Shown here: in pieces, positions 7,395-13,771 of the stretch | Numbering within the stretch: position 1 is the stretch's first letter | Layout: each line of letters starts with the position of its first letter | NCBI GenBank assembly: GCA_900541555.1 | Contig: UQKE01000055.1 | Location: forward strand, 1 to 13,771 | Source: an uncultured Porphyromonadaceae bacterium | GTDB taxonomy: Bacteria; Bacteroidota; Bacteroidia; Bacteroidales; Muribaculaceae | DNA length: 13,771 bases | Direction of reading: 5' to 3' | Position numbers and translations under genes: made by a program | Notes under the pieces: generated by a model | The model's input: only the letters and a program-made list of their open reading frames with translations | Databases searched by the model: none | What the model was told of the DNA's origin: nothing

Positions 7395-8282
7395 ATGAAA
7401 GGCATTGTACTTGCCGGCGGTTCCGGCACTCGTTTATACCCTATCACAAAGGGAATCAGCAAACAATTGCTGCCCATCTACGACAAGCCGATGATCTACT
7501 ATCCGATATCGGTGTTGATGCTTGCAGGCATTCGAGAAATACTTATCATTTCAACGCCGGCCGATTTGCCGGCTTTCAAACGATTGCTCGGCGACGGTTC
7601 GGATTTCGGCTTGCAATTCGAATATGCGGAACAACCTTCGCCCGACGGACTTGCACAAGCATTCATCATAGGCGAGAAATTCATCGGGAACGATGCCGTT
7701 TGCCTTGTATTGGGCGACAATATATTTCATGGCACCGGCTTCTCAAAGTTGCTTAAAGAAGCCGTGGAGAATGCTGAAAAAAGCAACGATGCCACTGTGT
7801 TCGGCTATTGGGTCGACGATCCTGAACGCTACGGCGTGGCAGAATTCGATGCCGATGGCAATTGCCTGTCGATTGAAGAAAAACCGGCAAACCCAAAATC
7901 GAATTATGCCATCACTGGCCTTTATTTTTACCCTAACGAGGTCGTTCGCATTGCAAAAAGCATCCGGCCATCGGAACGCGGAGAATTGGAAATCACATCG
8001 GTCAACCAAGAATTTCTCCGTAAAAATCGATTGAAAGTCCAAACGCTCGAACGCGGATTCGCATGGCTCGACACCGGCACGCACGACTCGCTTGCCGACG
8101 CTTCCATCTTCGTAGAGGTAATAGAAAAACGCCAAGGATTAAAAATTGCATGCCTTGAAGGAATTGCGTTAAGAAAAGGATGGGTTACGGCCGAAAAAAT
8201 CAGAGAAGTAGCCCGCCCGATGCTGAAAAATCAATACGGGCAATACTTGATAAAGGTGATCAAAGAATTAGGATTGAAATAA
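7395..8282 (+). CDS. rfbA: Glucose-1-phosphate thymidylyltransferase RfbA (RmlA)
   Basis: RfbA joins glucose-1-phosphate and dTTP to give dTDP-glucose and pyrophosphate, the first and usually feedback-inhibited step of dTDP-L-rhamnose synthesis. The 295-residue length is standard for the family. Visible motifs are the nucleotide-binding loop [13 protein letters not shown] (6-18), [12 protein letters not shown] (22-33), [14 protein letters not shown] (77-90), the metal-binding LGDNIFHG (106-113), EEKP (161-164), [10 protein letters not shown] (171-180) and WLDTGTH (224-230). It is the first gene of a four-gene operon. Its TAA stop overlaps the ATG of rfbC by one base (TAATG). Confidence 0.97.
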   Translation: MKGIVLAGGSGTRLYPITKGISKQLLPIYDKPMIYYPISVLMLAGIREILIISTPADLPAFKRLLGDGSDFGLQFEYAEQPSPDGLAQAFIIGEKFIGNDAVCLVLGDNIFHGTGFSKLLKEAVENAEKSNDATVFGYWVDDPERYGVAEFDADGNCLSIEEKPANPKSNYAITGLYFYPNEVVRIAKSIRPSERGELEITSVNQEFLRKNRLKVQTLERGFAWLDTGTHDSLADASIFVEVIEKRQGLKIACLEGIALRKGWVTAEKIREVARPMLKNQYGQYLIKVIKELGLK

Positions 8283-8854
8283 TGAATGTTATAAAAACCG
8301 ACATCGATGATGTTGTGATCATCGAACCGCGAATATTTACAGACAGCCGAGGATACTTTTTCGAATCGTTTTCAGAACGCGAATTTTGCGAAAAAGTGCG
8401 ATTTGTGCGATTTGTGCAGGACAATGAAAGCAAATCGTCCTATGGCGTTCTCCGCGGATTGCATTTCCAAAAGCCGCCTTATGCACAAAGCAAACTTGTA
8501 CGAGTTGTCAAAGGCGCCGTGCTCGATGTGGCAGTCGATATTCGCAAAGGATCTCCGACATTCGGCCGCCACGTCGCAGTCGAATTGACCGAAGACAATC
8601 ATCGCCAATTATTCATTCCTCGCGGATTTGCCCACGGGTTCAGCGTTTTGTCGCAAGAAGTGGTGTTTCAATATAAATGCGACAATTTCTATGCCCCGCA
8701 AAGCGAAGGCGCGCTTGCGTGGAACGATCCCGACCTTGCAATTGACTGGCATATCGCTCCCGATAAAATAATCCTGTCGGAAAAAGACAAGAAACACGAC
8801 AGGCTCAAAGATGCCGAATGGCTTTTCGATTATACAGAAAACTTATACAAATAG
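8282..8854 (+). CDS. rfbC: dTDP-4-dehydrorhamnose 3,5-epimerase RfbC (RmlC)
   Basis: RfbC carries out the third step of the pathway, epimerising dTDP-4-keto-6-deoxyglucose at C3 and C5. The 190 residues form the usual cupin (jelly-roll) enzyme. Seen are DSRGYFFESF (21-30), VLRGLHFQ (56-63) with the catalytic His61, LVRVVKGAVLDVAVDIRKGSP (72-92), FIPRGFAHGF (111-120), and the YKCDNFYAP segment (131-139) carrying the conserved tyrosine region, then WNDPDL (147-152). The start at 8282 is chosen over a longer in-frame ATG at 8180, because homology starts at MNVIKT and because this ATG overlaps the rfbA stop, as expected for coupled translation. rfbD begins one base after its stop codon. Confidence 0.96.
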   Translation: MNVIKTDIDDVVIIEPRIFTDSRGYFFESFSEREFCEKVRFVRFVQDNESKSSYGVLRGLHFQKPPYAQSKLVRVVKGAVLDVAVDIRKGSPTFGRHVAVELTEDNHRQLFIPRGFAHGFSVLSQEVVFQYKCDNFYAPQSEGALAWNDPDLAIDWHIAPDKIILSEKDKKHDRLKDAEWLFDYTENLYK

Positions 8855-8855
8855 A

Positions 8856-9716
8856 ATGAATATACTTGTCACAGGCGCAAATGGCCAATTGGGCAACGAA
8901 ATGCGAAGAGCCTCGCAAAAAAGTTGCCACCAATACATTTTCACAGACATTGCAGAGCTCGACATAACCGACGCGTCCGCAACAAGACGAAAAATGGAAG
9001 AATGCCATGTTGATGTCGTCGTCAACTGCGCCGCCTACACCAATGTCGACAAAGCCGAAGACGATGCCGCCAAAGCTGCATTGATCAACGATACCGCAGT
9101 CGGCGTGCTGGCGAAAGCAGCAAAAGAAGTCGACGCAACCATCATCCATGTGTCCACCGATTACGTATTCGACGGAAAGGCATGCACCCCATACGTGGAA
9201 AGCGACAGCACCTTCCCGACCGGCGTATACGGTCAAACAAAACTCGCCGGAGAAAAATCTGTCATCGCTTCCGGATGCCATTCCATCATCATCCGAACCG
9301 CTTGGCTATATTCGCAATGGGGAAACAATTTTGTCAAGACCATGCGGCGATTGACAGCCGAACGCGACAATCTCAGCGTAGTCTTCGACCAAGTAGGCAC
9401 GCCGACTTTCGCAGGCGATTTGGCTGATGCCATTTGCCACATCATCGAGACAGGACAAATCGATAAGACAGGACTTTATCATTTTTCAAATGAAGGCGTA
9501 TGTTCATGGTACGACTTTGCAATCGCCATACGCAATCTAAGCGGCAATAAATGCGACATTCGCCCTATCCGCTCCGAGGAATATCCGAGCAAAGTGGCCC
9601 GCCCACATTATTCCGTGCTCGACAAAACAAAATTCCGAACCACTTTCGGATTTAAAATCCCACATTGGCATGAATCTCTCATCGAATGCATAAACCAACT
9701 TTCCAACCAACAATGA
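8856..9716 (+). CDS. rfbD: dTDP-4-dehydrorhamnose reductase RfbD (RmlD)
   Basis: RfbD performs the last step, the NAD(P)H-dependent reduction to dTDP-L-rhamnose. The 286-residue protein is an extended short-chain dehydrogenase/reductase. It has the Rossmann loop TGANGQLG (6-13), NCAAYTNVDKAE (57-68), the VSTDYVFDG segment (99-107) with the active-site serine/threonine, and the YxxxK pair Tyr125/Lys129 in GVYGQTKLAGE. The RTAWLYS motif and the C-terminal ARPHYSVLD segment are typical of RmlD. The start at 8856 is favoured over the in-frame ATG at 8811, because the Rossmann strand begins directly at MNILVTG. Its TGA overlaps the rfbB start (ATGA). Confidence 0.96.
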   Translation: MNILVTGANGQLGNEMRRASQKSCHQYIFTDIAELDITDASATRRKMEECHVDVVVNCAAYTNVDKAEDDAAKAALINDTAVGVLAKAAKEVDATIIHVSTDYVFDGKACTPYVESDSTFPTGVYGQTKLAGEKSVIASGCHSIIIRTAWLYSQWGNNFVKTMRRLTAERDNLSVVFDQVGTPTFAGDLADAICHIIETGQIDKTGLYHFSNEGVCSWYDFAIAIRNLSGNKCDIRPIRSEEYPSKVARPHYSVLDKTKFRTTFGFKIPHWHESLIECINQLSNQQ

Positions 9717-10786
9717 ATTTCAAACGCAATATAATCATCACCGGCGGCGCCGGATTCATCGGCAGCCATGTTGTCCGATTGTTTGTCAACAAATATCCGG
9801 AATATCGCATTGTCAACCTCGACAAATTGACCTATGCAGGCAATTTGGAGAATCTGAAAGACATCGAAAACATGCCCAATTATGCTTTTGAAAAAGCCGA
9901 CATCTGCGACTTCGATGCCATGCTCGACATCATGCGGAAATACAATATTGACGGCATCATCCACCTCGCAGCCGAAAGCCATGTGGACCGTTCCATCAAA
10001 GATCCATTCACGTTTGCCAAAACAAACGTGCTCGGAACTCTGTCGCTCCTTCAAGCGGCTAAAATATGGTGGGAGTCGCTTCCGGAAAAATTTGAAGGAA
10101 AACGTTTCTATCATATTTCCACCGACGAAGTCTACGGAGCTTTGGAATTCGACGGCACGCTGTTTACAGAAGAAACCAAATACCAGCCCCACAGCCCCTA
10201 CTCGGCAAGCAAAGCGTCCAGCGACCATTTTGTCCGTGCTTTTCACGACACCTATGGCATGCCGACCATCGTGACAAATTGCTCAAACAATTACGGGCCA
10301 TACCAATTTCCCGAAAAACTGATACCCCTGTTTATCAACAATATTCGGCATCAACGGCCATTGCCTGTCTACGGAAAAGGAGAAAACGTTCGCGACTGGC
10401 TCTATGTCGAAGACCACGCACGCGCCATCGATATCATTTTCCACAAAGGAAAGATTGCGGAAACCTACAATATCGGCGGATTCAACGAGTGGAAAAATAT
10501 CGACCTCATCAAAGTTGTCATCCGCACAGTCGACCGCTTGCTCGGAAAACCCGAAGGGCATTCGCTCAAACTAATCACCTACGTGACCGACCGCAAAGGA
10601 CACGACTTGCGCTATGCCATCGACTCAACAAAACTCAAAAACGAACTTGGATGGGAACCGTCGCTGCAATTTGAAGAAGGAATCGAGAAAACCGTGCGCT
10701 GGTATCTCGACAACCAAGATTGGATGGATTCGGTCACTTCCGGCGCATACCAATCTTATTACGACGACATGTATAAAAACCGGTAG
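9713..10786 (+). CDS. rfbB: dTDP-glucose 4,6-dehydratase RfbB (RmlB)
   Basis: RfbB is the second enzyme of the pathway: it uses bound NAD+ to convert dTDP-glucose to dTDP-4-keto-6-deoxyglucose. The 357-residue protein shows the NAD loop TGGAGFIGSH (10-19), LDKLTYAGN (36-44), HLAAESHVDRSI (84-95), the catalytic STDEVYG (136-142; Thr137, Asp138, Glu139), SPYSASKA (161-168; Tyr163 and Lys167), NNYGPYQFPEKLIP and a RDWLYVEDH substrate-binding segment. It is the last gene of the rfbACDB operon although it acts second. The start overlaps the rfbD stop by four bases. A terminator follows about 40 bases after its stop codon. Confidence 0.97.
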   Translation: MNFKRNIIITGGAGFIGSHVVRLFVNKYPEYRIVNLDKLTYAGNLENLKDIENMPNYAFEKADICDFDAMLDIMRKYNIDGIIHLAAESHVDRSIKDPFTFAKTNVLGTLSLLQAAKIWWESLPEKFEGKRFYHISTDEVYGALEFDGTLFTEETKYQPHSPYSASKASSDHFVRAFHDTYGMPTIVTNCSNNYGPYQFPEKLIPLFINNIRHQRPLPVYGKGENVRDWLYVEDHARAIDIIFHKGKIAETYNIGGFNEWKNIDLIKVVIRTVDRLLGKPEGHSLKLITYVTDRKGHDLRYAIDSTKLKNELGWEPSLQFEEGIEKTVRWYLDNQDWMDSVTSGAYQSYYDDMYKNR

Positions 10787-10825
10787 AAAACCAAACCGGA
10801 ATTCTTGTATTTACGGATACCATTC

Positions 10826-10858
10826 AAGCAATGTAGCCGCCGGCTGCGAAGCTTTTTT
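10826..10858 (+). terminator. Rho-independent terminator of the rfb operon
   Basis: GTAGCC (10833-10838) pairs with GGCTGC (10842-10847) across a 3-base loop. An outer AAGC/GCTT stem (10826-10829 with 10851-10854) extends the helix through a small internal loop, and a run of six T (10853-10858) follows. The structure starts 40 bases after the rfbB stop. Confidence 0.65.
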
Positions 10859-10881
10859 ATAACTTTAAAGCCAATTAAACA

Positions 10882-10917
10882 CAACAGGTTGTTACCCCTG
10901 CGGGAAACAACCTGTTG
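10882..10917 (-). terminator. Strong hairpin between convergent genes, probable terminator of the second sigma gene
   Basis: A perfect 12-base inverted repeat (CAACAGGTTGTT at 10882-10893, its complement at 10906-10917) continues inward as CCC/GGG around a CTGC loop after one mismatch. It lies 35 bases past the minus-strand sigma stop. The minus-strand exit is T-rich but lacks a clean T run (TGTTTAATT), so it may act less efficiently, or serve as a backup for rfb read-through. Confidence 0.6.
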
Positions 10918-10951
10918 CCATGTTTGTCACATGTCATGCTTTCAGCGGACG

Positions 10952-11470
10952 CTAATATTTCCCGACATAATCGGAAAGCAACGATTTCAATCGTTTGCGT
11001 GCGAAAAATATCCGGCTTTTCACAGTGCCGAGAGGTATTTGCATCTCGTCTGCTATTTCTTCGTATTTATATCCTGCCACATACATCGAAAACGGTTTCC
11101 GAAGCTCTTCCGGAAATGAATTGATGACAGCCGTTATCTCCTTGACGCCATAAGCAGATTCGGGTGAATCGTAACCCGAATTTTGCGGCAAGTTGAGATG
11201 ATACAAATCGTCGGTCGTGTCGACAATGGTTCGAACACGCGACGAGCGACGATAATTATTGATAAATATATTCCGCATGATTGTGAACACCCAACCCTTA
11301 AAATTTGAGTTGTCCACATATTTTTCCTGATTGTCAAGCACTTTCAGATTTGTCTCTTGCATCAAATCTTCGGCTTCTTCCTTGTTCAATGTCAACGACA
11401 TTGCAAAGCTACTCAGATGTTTCTGCAAACCGACAAGCCGGTCGTTCAGATTTTTGTTCATAACTTTCAT
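10952..11470 (-). CDS. ECF-type RNA polymerase sigma factor (short, two-domain)
   Basis: The protein is 172 residues (169 if it starts at the next Met, 11461). Sigma-2 spans about residues 15-75 from the second Met, with EEAEDLMQETNLKVLD (28-43) and the FKGWVFTIMRNIFINNYRR segment (54-72), which is well conserved among ECF factors. Sigma-4 covers about 110-165 with a helix-turn-helix (YEEIADEMQIPLGTVKSRIFFARKRLK). There is no membrane segment or added domain. Two ATGs three codons apart are both possible. No Shine-Dalgarno sequence distinguishes them, although homologues I recall start near MNKxLN, which favours 11461. No anti-sigma gene lies beside it. The gene follows lepA in the same direction, but a 319-base gap containing its own likely promoter and a strong hairpin suggests separate control. 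The regulon is unknown. Confidence 0.92.
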   Translation of the reverse strand: MKVMNKNLNDRLVGLQKHLSSFAMSLTLNKEEAEDLMQETNLKVLDNQEKYVDNSNFKGWVFTIMRNIFINNYRRSSRVRTIVDTTDDLYHLNLPQNSGYDSPESAYGVKEITAVINSFPEELRKPFSMYVAGYKYEEIADEMQIPLGTVKSRIFFARKRLKSLLSDYVGKY

Positions 11471-11612
11471 TTTTTTGCTACTTGAGCAGCTGTTAGTTTA
11501 TTCTATTATAACATTTCACCAACGCATTTTGTTCAAAACCGTTTCAAAAAAAATACATTTATAAAATAAAGAGCAAATTCCATGCCAAAAATTAAAAACT
11601 GGTTTTACAACT

Positions 11613-11645
11613 ATGTCCGCCGCGAAATCACTTCGCAGCGGACAT
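11613..11645 (-). promoter_or_regulatory. Strong leader hairpin: attenuator, or distal lepA terminator
   Basis: Arms ATGTCCGCCGCGAA (11613-11626) and TTCGCAGCGGACAT (11632-11645) pair over 14 bases with one imperfect pair around a 5-base loop. Reading the minus strand, the exit is AGTTGTAAAACC followed by two T-rich runs. The hairpin lies between the predicted sigma promoter and the sigma gene, so it would be part of that leader. It could also end lepA transcripts about 145 bases after the stop. Confidence 0.55.
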
Positions 11646-11701
11646 GTATGACTTAATCAGTTACGCAATTATGATTAACAAATTTATAAATCCTTACGAT
11701 G

Positions 11702-11733
11702 CAAAAGTACATCGCCGACTTAGTTGCCACAAT
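11702..11733 (-). promoter_or_regulatory. Predicted promoter of the second ECF sigma gene
   Basis: On the minus strand TACTTTTG (11709-11702) is a perfect -7 element, and ATTG (11733-11730) 20 bases upstream is a three-of-four -33 match. It is the only perfect TAnnTTTG I find between lepA and the sigma gene. It implies a leader of more than 220 bases. Confidence 0.45.
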
Positions 11734-11789
11734 CGCATATTTGGGGTATTTTTCCACAGTTTGATACCCAATTGTATGTACACGCTGCG

Positions 11790-13577
11790 TCAATCCAGCT
11801 TCAACACCGCAAGAAATGCTTTTTGCGGCACTTCCACCGATCCGATTTGCTTCATGCGCTTTTTGCCTTTCTTTTGCTTTTCCAGCAACTTCCGCTTTCG
11901 GCTGATATCGCCGCCATAGCATTTTGCCGTCACGTCCTTTCGCACGGCCTTAATTGTTTCGCGTGCTATGATCTTCGCCCCGATAGCGGCTTGGATGGCA
12001 ATATCGAATTGTTGGCGCGGAATCAGCTCCTTCAGCTTTTCACACATGCGCCGTCCGAATCCCACAGAATTGTCGACATGCGTCAGAGTGCTAAGCGCAT
12101 CGACCGACTCGCCATTCAGCAATATGTCAAGTTTCACCAATTTGGACTCTCGGAAATCATGCAAATGATAGTCGAACGAGGCATAGCCTTTGGATATGCT
12201 TTTCAACTTATCGTAGAAGTCAATCACGATCTCGCCCAATGGAATATCAAAAATCAATTCGACACGATTGCCCGAAATAAATTCCTGCTTGACAAGCTCG
12301 CCGCGCTTGCCCAAACAAAGCGTCATAATCGGGCCGATAAAATCCGCTGTCGAAATAATCGATGCTCGGATATATGGTTCTTCTATCTTTTCAATCGATG
12401 CCGGATCGGGCAATCCCGACGGATTATGCACTTCTGTCATGTTGCCTTTTTTGTCATATACCTTATACGACACATTCGGCACAGTCGTTATGACATCCAT
12501 GTCAAATTCCCGCCCCAACCGTTCTTGCACTATTTCCATGTGAAGCAATCCGAGGAAACCGCAACGGAATCCGAAGCCCAATGCCGCCGACGATTCCGGT
12601 TGGAAAGTCAACGACGCATCGTTCAATTGCAATTTTTCCAACGACGTGCGCAAATTCTCGAAATCTTCCGTTTCTATCGGATAAACTCCTGCAAACACCA
12701 TCGGTTTCACTTCTTGAAAACCGTCGATGGCTGCATCGCACGGACGCGCCACATGCGTAATCGTATCGCCCACCTTCACTTCGCGCGAAGTCTTGATGCC
12801 CGACATGATATACCCCACATTGCCGGCCGAGAGTTCTGCACACGGAGAAAGATCCAATTTCAGCACGCCTATTTCATCGGCATTATATTCTTTCCCTGTA
12901 TTCACGAATTTCACAAAATCGCCTTTGCGAATACGTCCGTTCACAATTTTAAAATAAGCAATAATGCCACGAAAAGGATTGAAAACAGAGTCGAAAATCA
13001 AAGCTTGCAACGGCGCGTCCGGATCGCCCGACGGCGCCGGTATGCGCTCCACGATGGCATCCAATATCTCCGGCACGCCTACGCCTGTTTTCCCGCTGGC
13101 GCGAATAATGTCTTCATGGCGGCATCCAAGCAAATCGACAATTTGATCTTCCACCTCTTCCGGCTTTGCACTGTCGAGATCCACCTTGTTCACCACCGGT
13201 ATGATTTCCAAGTCATTATCGATTGCCATGTAGAGATTGGATATCGTTTGGGCTTGAATGCCTTGCGACGCGTCGACTATCAAAAGGGCACCTTCGCAAG
13301 CTGCTATCGACCGCGACACTTCGTAAGAAAAATCCACATGTCCCGGCGTGTCAATCAAATTCAATATGAAATCCTCGCCATTATGCTTGTAGCGCATCTG
13401 TATGGCATGGCTCTTTATCGTAATGCCTCGTTCGCGTTCCAACTCCATGTCGTCCAGCACTTGATCCTGCAAATCTTTGCCCGAAACCGTGTTGGTATAT
13501 TCCAACAACCGGTCGGCAAGCGTGCTTTTGCCATGGTCGATATGCGCGATTATACAAAAATTCCGAATATGATTCAT
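11790..13577 (-). CDS. lepA: Elongation factor 4 (LepA), ribosome-associated translational GTPase
   Basis: LepA is a conserved GTPase that binds the ribosome; back-translocation and roles in initiation or ribosome assembly have been proposed. The 595-residue length is standard. G-domain motifs are G1 AHIDHGKST (11-19), G2 RGIT (50-53), G3 DTPGH (76-80), G4 NKVD (130-133) and G5 SGKTG (161-165). Domain II and the EF-G-like domains follow. The LepA-specific C-terminal region includes the basic stretch [23 protein letters not shown] near the end, which is diagnostic and distinguishes it from EF-G and TypA. The start is ATG at 13577, directly before the GTPase core. The leader is short and appears to derive from the adjacent tandem repeat, whose copies carry promoter elements pointing into this gene. 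Confidence 0.98.
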   Translation of the reverse strand: MNHIRNFCIIAHIDHGKSTLADRLLEYTNTVSGKDLQDQVLDDMELERERGITIKSHAIQMRYKHNGEDFILNLIDTPGHVDFSYEVSRSIAACEGALLIVDASQGIQAQTISNLYMAIDNDLEIIPVVNKVDLDSAKPEEVEDQIVDLLGCRHEDIIRASGKTGVGVPEILDAIVERIPAPSGDPDAPLQALIFDSVFNPFRGIIAYFKIVNGRIRKGDFVKFVNTGKEYNADEIGVLKLDLSPCAELSAGNVGYIMSGIKTSREVKVGDTITHVARPCDAAIDGFQEVKPMVFAGVYPIETEDFENLRTSLEKLQLNDASLTFQPESSAALGFGFRCGFLGLLHMEIVQERLGREFDMDVITTVPNVSYKVYDKKGNMTEVHNPSGLPDPASIEKIEEPYIRASIISTADFIGPIMTLCLGKRGELVKQEFISGNRVELIFDIPLGEIVIDFYDKLKSISKGYASFDYHLHDFRESKLVKLDILLNGESVDALSTLTHVDNSVGFGRRMCEKLKELIPRQQFDIAIQAAIGAKIIARETIKAVRKDVTAKCYGGDISRKRKLLEKQKKGKKRMKQIGSVEVPQKAFLAVLKLD

Positions 13578-13597
13578 CTTATTTTCTTTTCAAGGGG

Positions 13598-13605
13598 CAA
13601 AGATA
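13598..13605 (-). promoter_or_regulatory. Predicted lepA promoter -7 element in repeat copy 1
   Basis: The minus strand reads TATCTTTG (13605-13598), a perfect TAnnTTTG. The nearest TTTG upstream (13632-13629) is 23 bases away, longer than the usual 19-21, so the -33 is uncertain. Transcription would start near 13592, about 14 bases before the ATG. Identical elements occur at 13680-13673 and 13755-13748 in copies 2 and 3. Confidence 0.5.
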
Positions 13606-13622
13606 ATGCAAATCGAGCGCAG

Positions 13623-13647
13623 AATCGCCAAACTTGTTTGAGCGATT
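13623..13647. promoter_or_regulatory. Dyad overlapping the possible -33 region in repeat copy 1
   Basis: AATCGC (13623-13628) and GCGATT (13642-13647) flank CAAAC (13629-13633) and GTTTG (13636-13640), giving an 11-base-pair inverted repeat with a 2-base centre and one bulged A. An identical dyad is at 13698-13722. It could be an operator or, in RNA starting from an upstream copy, a leader hairpin. Confidence 0.45.
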
Positions 13648-13771
13648 ATGCCGAGATGCAGCTTATTTTCTGCAAAGATAATGCAAATCGAGCGCAGAAT
13701 CGCCAAACTTGTTTGAGCGATTATGCCGAGATGCAGCTTATTTTCTGCAAAGATAATGCAAATCGAGCGCA

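Larger units (their letters stand above)
11471..11789. other. Non-coding region between lepA and the second sigma gene
   Basis: No gene is credible in these 319 bases. Reading on the minus strand they hold a weak GGGTAT/ATACCC hairpin just after lepA (11741-11771), a Bacteroidota promoter (11702-11733), a strong hairpin (11613-11645) and a small GCTGC/GTAGC hairpin immediately before the sigma start (about 11476-11490). Confidence 0.6.
13597..13771 (-). repeat. 75-base tandem repeat upstream of lepA, two full copies and a partial third
   Basis: Copies run 13597-13671, 13672-13746 and 13747-13771, where the window ends. The full copies look identical and the period is exactly 75 bases. Each full copy contains, on the plus strand, GCAAAGATAATG, a dyad AATCGC-CAAAC-TT-GTTTG-A-GCGATT, then TGCCGAGATGCAGCTT and CTTATTTTCT. 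The last ten bases also occur at 13578-13587, directly against the lepA start codon, separated from copy 1 by nine unrelated bases. The array continues past the window for an unknown number of copies. It is a direct repeat without spacers, so it is not a CRISPR array. Confidence 0.92.

Noticed and set aside
8180..8281. Longer start for rfbC inside rfbA
   Set aside because: The extra 34 residues are the rfbA sequence read in another frame, and homology starts at the ATG that overlaps the rfbA stop.
11490..11515. TATAAT-like string on the minus strand upstream of the second sigma gene
   Set aside because: Bacteroidota primary sigma factors recognise TAnnTTTG instead, and no matching -33 element is present; the string is expected by chance in AT-rich DNA.
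11741..11771. GGGTAT/ATACCC hairpin right after lepA as its terminator
   Set aside because: The stem is only six bases plus an outer three across a bulge, the loop is 14 bases, and no T tract follows on the minus strand; noted in the gap description but not called.
11653..11922. 89-codon minus-strand frame spanning the lepA 3' end and the gap
   Set aside because: It runs mostly out of frame through the end of lepA and has no recognisable features.
13597..13771. Possible CRISPR array at the right edge
   Set aside because: The 75-base copies are contiguous and identical with no variable spacers, and no cas genes are present.

Overview
The window looks like chromosomal DNA of a member of the Bacteroidales (phylum Bacteroidota). 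Three things point there. The glutamine synthetase is of type III, as in Bacteroides. The PurF-like protein is the long form typical of the phylum. Several genes are preceded by the Bacteroidota promoter pattern (TTTG at -33, about 20 bases, TAnnTTTG at -7) rather than by E. coli-type promoters. Shine-Dalgarno sequences are weak or absent. Nothing suggests a phage, plasmid or insertion sequence. The genus cannot be fixed from the sequence alone.

Layout. Positions 1-371 are non-coding: a degenerate copy of an intergenic repeat, a run of nine G, and a promoter for an ECF sigma factor (372-962, +). A minus-strand block of four genes follows, transcribed right to left: an outer-membrane beta-barrel protein (7212-5968), dapF (5963-5124), type III glutamine synthetase (5031-2845) and a long PurF-like glutamine amidotransferase/phosphoribosyltransferase (2845-959). 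The barrel gene and dapF are 4 bases apart. The glutamine synthetase and PurF-like genes share one base (TAATG) and have their own likely promoter. A 182-base divergent control region at 7213-7394 separates this block from a tightly packed plus-strand operon, rfbA-rfbC-rfbD-rfbB (7395-10786), which encodes the whole pathway from glucose-1-phosphate to dTDP-L-rhamnose, a precursor for surface polysaccharide. The operon ends at a good intrinsic terminator. It faces a second ECF sigma factor (11470 or 11461-10952, -), and behind that lies lepA, elongation factor 4 (13577-11790, -).

Regulation and notable structure. lepA is preceded by a tandem array of a 75-base repeat (13597 to the window end). 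Every copy carries a TAnnTTTG promoter element pointing into lepA, and the two complete copies also carry a dyad. The lepA 5' leader itself appears to derive from one end of the repeat. The second sigma gene probably has a long leader containing a strong hairpin. Most genes are ordinary core or cell-envelope functions. I see no clear new multi-gene system. The best leads are the tandem promoter repeat, the translationally coupled glutamine synthetase/PurF-like pair, and the structured sigma-factor leader.
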